NCBI GenBank assembly: GCA_028701945.1
Contig: JAQVPT010000094.1
Coordinates: 1 to 11,170, forward strand
Direction of reading: 5' to 3'
DNA length: 11,170 bases
From: Bacteroidales bacterium
Lineage (GTDB): Bacteria; Bacteroidota; Bacteroidia; Bacteroidales; ML635J-15
In this document: positions 7,206 to 11,170 of the stretch, piece by piece
Position numbering within the stretch: the first letter of the stretch is position 1
Layout: the number at the start of each line of letters is the position of its first letter
Made by a program: the position numbers and the translations under genes
The notes under the pieces: generated by a model
Database searches by the model: none
The model's input: only the letters and a program-made list of their open reading frames with translations
What the model was told of the DNA's origin: nothing

Positions 7206-7429
7206 TTTTTTACTTTAATTTGAATTTTTTCGCCAGTTTGTGGGTTTCTTCCCGTACGTTCAGCAATATCTACAATTTTAAAAGTGCCAAAACCGATAAG
7301 TGTAATACTTTCACCATTTTTAAGAGCTTGACTAATAGCTCCTATGGTTAATTCTAATGCTTTTTTTGCTTCTACTTTGCTAATATTGCCTCTTTTGGCA
7401 ATCCAAGTAACCAATTCTGGTTTGTTCAT
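7202..7429 (-). CDS. HU-family DNA-binding protein, C-terminus lost by an apparent -1 frameshift
   Basis: HU proteins are small basic dimers that bend and package bacterial DNA. The frame begins MNKPELVTWIA, carries the family signature GFGTFKI, and contains the DNA-gripping arm with RTGRNPQTGEKIQIK. It stops early at TAG (7202-7204), after 75 residues from this start; an ATG two codons upstream (7435) is also in frame. Immediately past an A6 run (7211-7206), another frame continues with VVKFKPGNELSGQVK and then TAA (7158-7160). Adding one A restores exactly 90 residues, the canonical HU length, which also favours the start at 7429. Either the gene is truncated or the base was lost in sequencing or assembly. 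The gene stands alone, with its own promoter and terminator. Confidence 0.85.
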   Translation of the reverse strand: MNKPELVTWIAKRGNISKVEAKKALELTIGAISQALKNGESITLIGFGTFKIVDIAERTGRNPQTGEKIQIKVKK

Positions 7430-7500
7430 GCTCATAATTGTAATTGTTTTTAAGTTAATAAATTCTGTTTGTACTCAATTTGTTTCAAATAAATATAAAG

Positions 7501-7508
7501 CAAATATA
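7501..7508 (-). promoter_or_regulatory. -7 box of the HU promoter
   Basis: TATATTTG on the minus strand fits TAnnTTTG and lies about 70 bp upstream of the HU start. Transcription would begin near 7494, giving a leader of roughly 65 bases. No convincing -33 TTTG is seen. Confidence 0.5.
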
Positions 7509-7663
7509 CGAACATTTTTAGTTAAATATTTACTTTCATATATTAACAGAAATCTATCAAAATTATTTCAAAGTTGAATAAAATAGTATTAAACACTTTA
7601 TCTTATCTTAAATTATGTATCTATATTTATTTTCACAATTTGCAAAAAATAAATGTAAATTAA

Positions 7664-7695
7664 TTTGGAATAAAGTAAAACATGCAGTACATTTG
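7664..7695 (+). promoter_or_regulatory. Bacteroidetes promoter (TTTG, 20-bp spacer, TACATTTG)
   Basis: A -33 TTTG (7664-7667) and a -7 TACATTTG (7688-7695) are separated by 20 bp, matching the phylum's primary sigma consensus in both elements and spacing. A start near 7702 leaves a short leader before the ATG at 7720. It should drive the membrane protein, the XRE regulator and possibly the gene at 8397. Confidence 0.75.
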
Positions 7696-7719
7696 TAATC
7701 ATAAAAATCACCAATCTAA

Positions 7720-8157
7720 ATGAAAAACTCAAAGATTGTATTATTTCCAAGGATTTTTAGGCTAATCGGGGCAGTTATTGTACTGATTGCAATCATAATA
7801 TTTTGTATTAAACTTTTTTCGGGTGTAAAATTTGAAGAATTCATAAAATTTGACACGGACATTCGTATTTATGCCATATACGCTATTCTCATTCTGGGCT
7901 TTTTCTTAATTGCTTTTTCAAAAGAAAAATTTGAAGATGAGCTAATTGCACATTTTAGGGTTATGGCTGTACTTATTACAACAATTTTACATTCTATATT
8001 TTTCTTTATTTTTACTTTTACAAGTTTAACATTGCATTTTATCAATTTTCCTGCGATAATTCTGATGAACTCATTATTTTTCTTTTACATAATTACATTC
8101 AACATTCTAAAGTTTCATGAGAAATTTAAAAATAGGAATAACGACAATTTCGATTAG
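7720..8157 (+). CDS. Small four-helix membrane protein paired with an XRE regulator
   Basis: A 145-residue protein with four hydrophobic stretches (about 13-34, 50-66, 80-102, 110-130) and charged ends; no catalytic motif is visible. The loop after the second helix reads SKEKFEDELI. A similar SKEK-EDE loop occurs, as far as I recall, in small membrane proteins encoded beside short XRE regulators. The next gene starts one base after its stop, so the two are surely cotranscribed and probably coupled. The membrane protein might relay an envelope signal to the regulator or tether it; this is inference from the pairing. The start at 7720 follows the promoter by a short distance. Confidence 0.75.
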   Translation: MKNSKIVLFPRIFRLIGAVIVLIAIIIFCIKLFSGVKFEEFIKFDTDIRIYAIYAILILGFFLIAFSKEKFEDELIAHFRVMAVLITTILHSIFFFIFTFTSLTLHFINFPAIILMNSLFFFYIITFNILKFHEKFKNRNNDNFD

Positions 8158-8158
8158 T

Positions 8159-8365
8159 ATGAGAAACTATGTTAGGGACGAACGAAAACGCAAAAAGCTA
8201 AAACAAGAAGAACTTGCAGCAGCTTTAAAAGTTTCAAGGCAAACAATAAATGCCATTGAAGGCAACAGGTATTTACCTTCTTTAGCTCTCGCACTAAAAT
8301 TGTCAATGTTTTTTGACATGTCTGTAAATGAACTATTTATTTTTGAAAAACACGAATTACCATAA
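8159..8365 (+). CDS. XRE-family transcriptional regulator
   Basis: A 68-residue Cro/C1-type helix-turn-helix protein. It contains a KKLKQEELAAALKVSRQTINAIE segment (about residues 12-34) with the turn at VSRQTI, followed by the family-typical RYLPSLALALKLS and SVNELF. I chose the ATG at 8159, one base after the upstream stop; an in-frame ATG at 8117 would add 14 residues unlike the family and overlap the membrane protein. Short regulators of this type usually act on their own operon. The family is certain; the targets are unknown. Confidence 0.85.
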   Translation: MRNYVRDERKRKKLKQEELAAALKVSRQTINAIEGNRYLPSLALALKLSMFFDMSVNELFIFEKHELP

Positions 8366-8396
8366 ACAAAATATTTTTAACTAAAACATTATTTTT

Positions 8397-8975
8397 ATGA
8401 GCACAAAAAAACCAACTGGTTCCGAAATTATTTCGATTGATGAACTTCCTCCAAAACTTGACGAGTTAAAAGCTATTGTAAAAAGTCCTGCCGACATTGA
8501 CAATGCTACAAAAGCATTAGACATTCCACCATTTCTTCTAAATCTTTATTTGGCAACATCAACAAATCTCAGTTTTTTAAATATTGGATTAAACGAGGCG
8601 GTTTATATTCCACGTCAAATTACCGATCGTGACGGCGGACGAAAATCTCAGTATTTACTCAGCAAAGGTGAAACTACACAAGCAGGTGTTTTTATGGCTG
8701 ATTCGGGCATGATGCTACGTTATGTAACTCGACTTACTGGCGAAAGCGAATATGCACAAACTGGCGATATTTACCGTGAACAATACATTACCCGTGATGG
8801 TAAACTAATTTACGAAGCCGACGGCACTTTGGAAATAGTTGATATTACAAAAGGAATTGGTAAATACATACTTCTTCAAACTAAAACGCCTCAATATGCA
8901 CAAGTTACCGAAGAACCCGAAGTGGTTTGGATTCTTTGGAGTTTAATTTTTGTAAAAAAAGACAAAACACTATAA
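8397..8975 (+). CDS. Hypothetical protein, 192 residues
   Basis: I do not recognise this family. The protein has no signal peptide and no convincing membrane segment and should be cytoplasmic. The first third is helical and acidic (IDELPPKLDELK). The middle holds GETTQAGVFMADSGMMLRYV, and a charged part rich in Tyr, Asp and Gly follows (QTGDIYREQYITRDGK). It begins 31 bp after the XRE gene with no obvious promoter between, so it could be the third gene of that operon. Its base composition is less AT-rich than the methyltransferase module and coding quality is good throughout, so I take it as a real gene. Confidence 0.7.
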   Translation: MSTKKPTGSEIISIDELPPKLDELKAIVKSPADIDNATKALDIPPFLLNLYLATSTNLSFLNIGLNEAVYIPRQITDRDGGRKSQYLLSKGETTQAGVFMADSGMMLRYVTRLTGESEYAQTGDIYREQYITRDGKLIYEADGTLEIVDITKGIGKYILLQTKTPQYAQVTEEPEVVWILWSLIFVKKDKTL

Positions 8976-8987
8976 ATTAAAAATATT

Positions 8988-9043
8988 GAGCTAATCCACT
9001 TGCGGTAGTGCATGACAAGCAATTGTTTTGCCAGATTAAGCTC
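8988..9043. other. Inverted repeat downstream of the hypothetical gene
   Basis: The arms GAGCTAATC (8988-8996) and GATTAAGCTC (9034-9043) are complementary with one bulged base. A smaller CTTG/CAAG pair lies inside. No T run follows on either strand, so it is not a standard terminator. It could be a 3' end structure of the upstream transcript. Confidence 0.4.
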
Positions 9044-9054
9044 TCATAAATATT

Positions 9055-9095
9055 AAAAAAGAGAAGACCGCAGGGCTTGCGACCCCACGATCCTC
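9055..9095 (-). terminator. Minus-strand hairpin with T6 tail
   Basis: On the minus strand GAGGA, a 7-bp CGTGGGG/CCCTGCG stem with two wobbles, loop TCGCAAG, and closing CTTCTC form a long hairpin (9095-9061) followed by TTTTTT (9060-9055). There is no minus-strand gene upstream for it to terminate except a possible short transcript starting near 9105. Confidence 0.55.
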
Positions 9096-9106
9096 AAAAT
9101 AAACGG
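9055..9106 (-). ncRNA. Possible very short non-coding transcript
   Basis: A promoter-like element followed within 50 bases by a complete intrinsic terminator would give an RNA of about 50 nt made almost only of the terminator hairpin. There is no reading frame. It could instead be an attenuated leader for something on the minus strand, but no minus-strand gene lies downstream within the window. This is suggestive only. Confidence 0.25.
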
Positions 9107-9111
9107 TTCTG

Positions 9112-9141
9112 CAAAGATAGTATAAATTTAAAACGAACAAT
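9112..9141 (-). promoter_or_regulatory. Minus-strand promoter candidate
   Basis: TATCTTTG (9119-9112) is a perfect TAnnTTTG -7 box. ATTG (9141-9138) lies 18 bp upstream as a near-consensus -33 element. Initiation near 9105 would run straight into the hairpin and T6 at 9095-9055. Confidence 0.45.
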
Positions 9142-9176
9142 CGCATAAAAGAAATTTGAACATTTTTCATTTTGTT

Positions 9177-9201
9177 TGAGAACTGCCAAAGGCACTTCTC
9201 A
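9177..9201 (+). other. Stem-loop upstream of the T9SS gene
   Basis: TGAGAA, one C-C mismatch, TGCC, loop AAA, GGCA, TTCTCA: a 10-bp stem centred about 73 bp upstream of the ATG at 9262. A T-rich run follows about 15 bases later, too distant for a clear terminator. It may cap the leader of the secreted-protein mRNA. Confidence 0.45.
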
Positions 9202-9261
9202 GCCTAATTAACCATGATTTTTTTACTAGTTAACAAGATTAAAAACTAAAAAATTAAAACA

Positions 9262-10950
9262 ATGAAAAATAAATTCTTTTTAGCAATTGTTGCACTCGTT
9301 TTTTCGAGTGTCATTGCGTTTGGACAAAATGCACATAGTACATACAGTTCTGCATCGGGTGATATTATTACCTCGGCAGTTTTAACAAATCCTAATAATG
9401 CAACTAGATACATCGTTGGTATTGATGAGTACTTTAAACTTTTTGTAACTCAATTAGACTTTAGTGTTCCTTTTCCACAACCAGACAACACAAATTCAAG
9501 AGCATTTCAAATGTCAGATAGCACTTATGGTAAAATTTTTCTGAATGGAGGTTTTTTTGATGAAGATGAAAACATTGTAGTTTACGGATATATGGCTGCT
9601 GATAATAGAGGTATTGTCATTAAAATTAACATGAATAATGGTACTCCTATTAGTTTTACTAGGATTTTAGGCAACACTGCTAATACTGCAGTTGTTGATG
9701 GATGTTATAGTGCTTATTTCATAGGTGCAACTAATATAAAATGCTATTCTTTTATTGCAAATGGCGGATTTTTCCGGGTGAGAAACACCTTGGCACCAGC
9801 AGGAAATAAAAAATTTAGTAATATGCAAATGACTTCTGTGTCGTGGGACAATGTAGCAAGAGTAAATGTTGTAAGTGGTAATTCGGACACATTGAATATA
9901 ATTGGTTGTCTTGCAGGGACTCTCTCTCTTAATCCTGGAACATTTACATATATCCATTCTTATGACTTTACAGCGTCGGAATGGACTAACAAGAATGTTT
10001 TATCAGGTAATGGTTATTATTGCGACAGTATAGCATATTTATGTCAGGATATTCGTGAGCCAATAACCGATGGTGACGGTGTATGGATAACAGCAATTAA
10101 TTACTTATCAGGTCAGGTTATTTCAAGTAATGTATATAAATTTGATTTTGAAAAAGCCTTTATACTCGATGTCGCACATAATTTCACAAATATTTATATT
10201 CTAGGGCATCATAATTATATGGATTCGCAGAAAAAATATTTGCTACAAGTCGATTTATACGACCCCACGCTTTTTATCGGTAAGTATATGAACGATTTGG
10301 ATGTTGATACTGTTGGTGGTGGTACTTGGCCATACGTAAAAACTGCTTATCTTAATAAAATTTACTTTGACGACTATTCGTTCAATGTTCATTCTTCAAG
10401 TGCAGCCTTGGGTAATGGATATCTAGTAGAGACATTTGACCTTAACTATGATAATTGTGATCCCGAAATTAATGTATCTTTAATGGATTTCACTTATGAT
10501 ACAGATGACTTCAGCTATGCAAATGGTAGCGGAGTTAATTTTGCTCCTGCGAGTACTCTTGTTTCCACTTATGTAAATTATACATTAAGCAATGATACTT
10601 TATGTGATGCATTTGGCGGAAAATCTGCTAATTATGAGTATAATCGTAAAAGAATCCAACAAATGATTGAAAACAAGCAAGCAATAAACAATGAAACATC
10701 ATTGCAAAGTATTCAATCTGTATCGTATGGCGAAGTTGATGTTACTGCCGATAATCGGTTTATTTGCCGAAATTTCAATGGACAGTGCAAATACAAAATA
10801 TTTGATATGTTCGGCAAATTGGTTGACGAAGGCACAACACAAAACGGAATATATAACTCAATTGATGTAAAAACAAACGGTGTTTACATTATTCAAGTTT
10901 GCGATTCAGATAAGCAAACAATTAATCAAAAAATTATAATTACAAGGTAA
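9262..10950 (+). CDS. Exported protein with T9SS C-terminal sorting domain
   Basis: A 562-residue protein starting with a clear signal peptide (KNKFF, hydrophobic core, likely cleavage after AFG near residue 21). The last 76 residues (about 487-562) form a type A sorting domain of the type IX secretion system, with the typical KIFDMFGKLV, a NGIYNS turn, GVYIIQV and a final IIITR. The passenger (about 25-480) is beta-rich with many Asn, Asp, Tyr and Gly; I recognise no enzyme motif. The protein should be moved to the periplasm by Sec, passed through T9SS and attached to or released from the cell surface. It ends just before a strong terminator and seems to be its own unit. Export is secure; the passenger function is unknown. 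Confidence 0.88.
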   Translation: MKNKFFLAIVALVFSSVIAFGQNAHSTYSSASGDIITSAVLTNPNNATRYIVGIDEYFKLFVTQLDFSVPFPQPDNTNSRAFQMSDSTYGKIFLNGGFFDEDENIVVYGYMAADNRGIVIKINMNNGTPISFTRILGNTANTAVVDGCYSAYFIGATNIKCYSFIANGGFFRVRNTLAPAGNKKFSNMQMTSVSWDNVARVNVVSGNSDTLNIIGCLAGTLSLNPGTFTYIHSYDFTASEWTNKNVLSGNGYYCDSIAYLCQDIREPITDGDGVWITAINYLSGQVISSNVYKFDFEKAFILDVAHNFTNIYILGHHNYMDSQKKYLLQVDLYDPTLFIGKYMNDLDVDTVGGGTWPYVKTAYLNKIYFDDYSFNVHSSSAALGNGYLVETFDLNYDNCDPEINVSLMDFTYDTDDFSYANGSGVNFAPASTLVSTYVNYTLSNDTLCDAFGGKSANYEYNRKRIQQMIENKQAINNETSLQSIQSVSYGEVDVTADNRFICRNFNGQCKYKIFDMFGKLVDEGTTQNGIYNSIDVKTNGVYIIQVCDSDKQTINQKIIITR

Positions 10951-10962
10951 GAGGTAGTTTCC

Positions 10963-11008
10963 GAAGGCTGTTCAGGTATTCTGAACCAAAGAACAGCCTT
11001 CTTTTTTT
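10963..11008 (+). terminator. Strong rho-independent terminator
   Basis: An 11-bp perfect stem (GAAGGCTGTTC at 10963-10973, GAACAGCCTTC at 10991-11001) is followed directly by seven T (11002-11008). A competing inner hairpin, GTTCAG/CTGAAC (10970-10986), uses part of the same left arm. It ends the transcript of the T9SS gene and separates it from the next gene. Confidence 0.9.
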
Positions 11009-11027
11009 AATTATAGAATTAAATAGT

Positions 11028-11170
11028 ATGAAGAAACTGATTTTTTTAGTAACATTGATTTTAACAATATCATTTACTTATGCCCAGTTTGGTGGTGGTA
11101 TTGGTACCGCCATTGACCCTTCCCGAATTTATTCAAAGGCACATTTGGAAGAGTTAAATGACAGTTTACT
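11028..11170 (+). CDS. Start of an exported protein, truncated by the window end
   Basis: An ATG at 11028 opens a frame that runs off the window after 47 codons. It begins with a signal peptide (KKLIFLV, hydrophobic stretch, likely cleavage at TYA-Q near residue 20), followed by a Gly-rich segment and GTAIDPSRIYSKAHLEEL. The latter resembles the start of repeat units (GT..DP..I....L..L) seen in many surface proteins of this phylum. With only 47 residues the family cannot be named. Confidence 0.7.
   Translation, partial: MKKLIFLVTLILTISFTYAQFGGGIGTAIDPSRIYSKAHLEELNDSL

Noticed and set aside
7344..7577. 77-codon plus-strand frame over the HU gene and its promoter
   Set aside because: Antisense shadow of HU with hydrophobic low-complexity content from AT-rich DNA and no start signal.
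9061..9095. tRNA-like segment (GGCTTGCGACCCC resembles a T arm read backwards)
   Set aside because: No acceptor, D or anticodon arms can be built around it. The fold is fully explained as an intrinsic terminator hairpin.
9667..9957. 96-codon minus-strand frame inside the T9SS gene
   Set aside because: Shadow of a well-supported exported protein, with Cys- and Ser-rich random-like composition and no promoter.

Overview
The window looks like chromosomal or MAG DNA from a Bacteroidota bacterium, probably Bacteroidales-like. The reasons are very AT-rich DNA, promoters with the Bacteroidetes -7 box TAnnTTTG, an HU gene typical of the phylum, A-rich start regions without Shine-Dalgarno sequences, and a secreted protein with a type IX secretion (T9SS) sorting domain.

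Layout. Positions 1-1008 hold no credible gene. They are filled with repeats: two 158-bp direct copies (13-170, 605-762) that each contain a bulged, attC-like foldback, a related end in inverted orientation (521-566), and a palindromic unit (850-909). Positions 1009-6904 form one tight operon with overlapping genes: a small XRE/C-protein-like regulator, a Dcm-type cytosine-C5 methyltransferase, a 996-residue protein with two GHKL ATPase domains (an Hsp90/MORC-like one at the N-terminus and a histidine-kinase-like one at the C-terminus), and a large receiver-domain protein. No nuclease is visible. A diverged copy of the palindromic unit follows the operon (about 6989-7080), so related non-coding repeats bracket it.

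Positions 7158-7435 (minus strand) hold an HU gene whose last 15 codons are out of frame by one base at an A6 run. Its promoter and terminator are both visible. Positions 7720-8365 hold a membrane protein and an XRE regulator one base apart behind a textbook Bacteroidetes promoter, followed by an unrecognised 192-residue gene. Positions 8976-9261 are non-coding but structured, with a possible very short minus-strand transcription unit. Positions 9262-10950 encode a T9SS-exported protein with a strong terminator. The start of another exported protein runs off the window end.

How the genes may work together (inference): the operon looks like a methylation-linked defence module of restriction-modification ancestry. 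The methyltransferase would mark self DNA, the double ATPase would sense or remodel DNA and could pass phosphate from a His-Glu motif to the receiver partner, and the XRE protein would control expression through repeats around the promoter. What kills or blocks the invader is not evident, and that is the main open question in the window.
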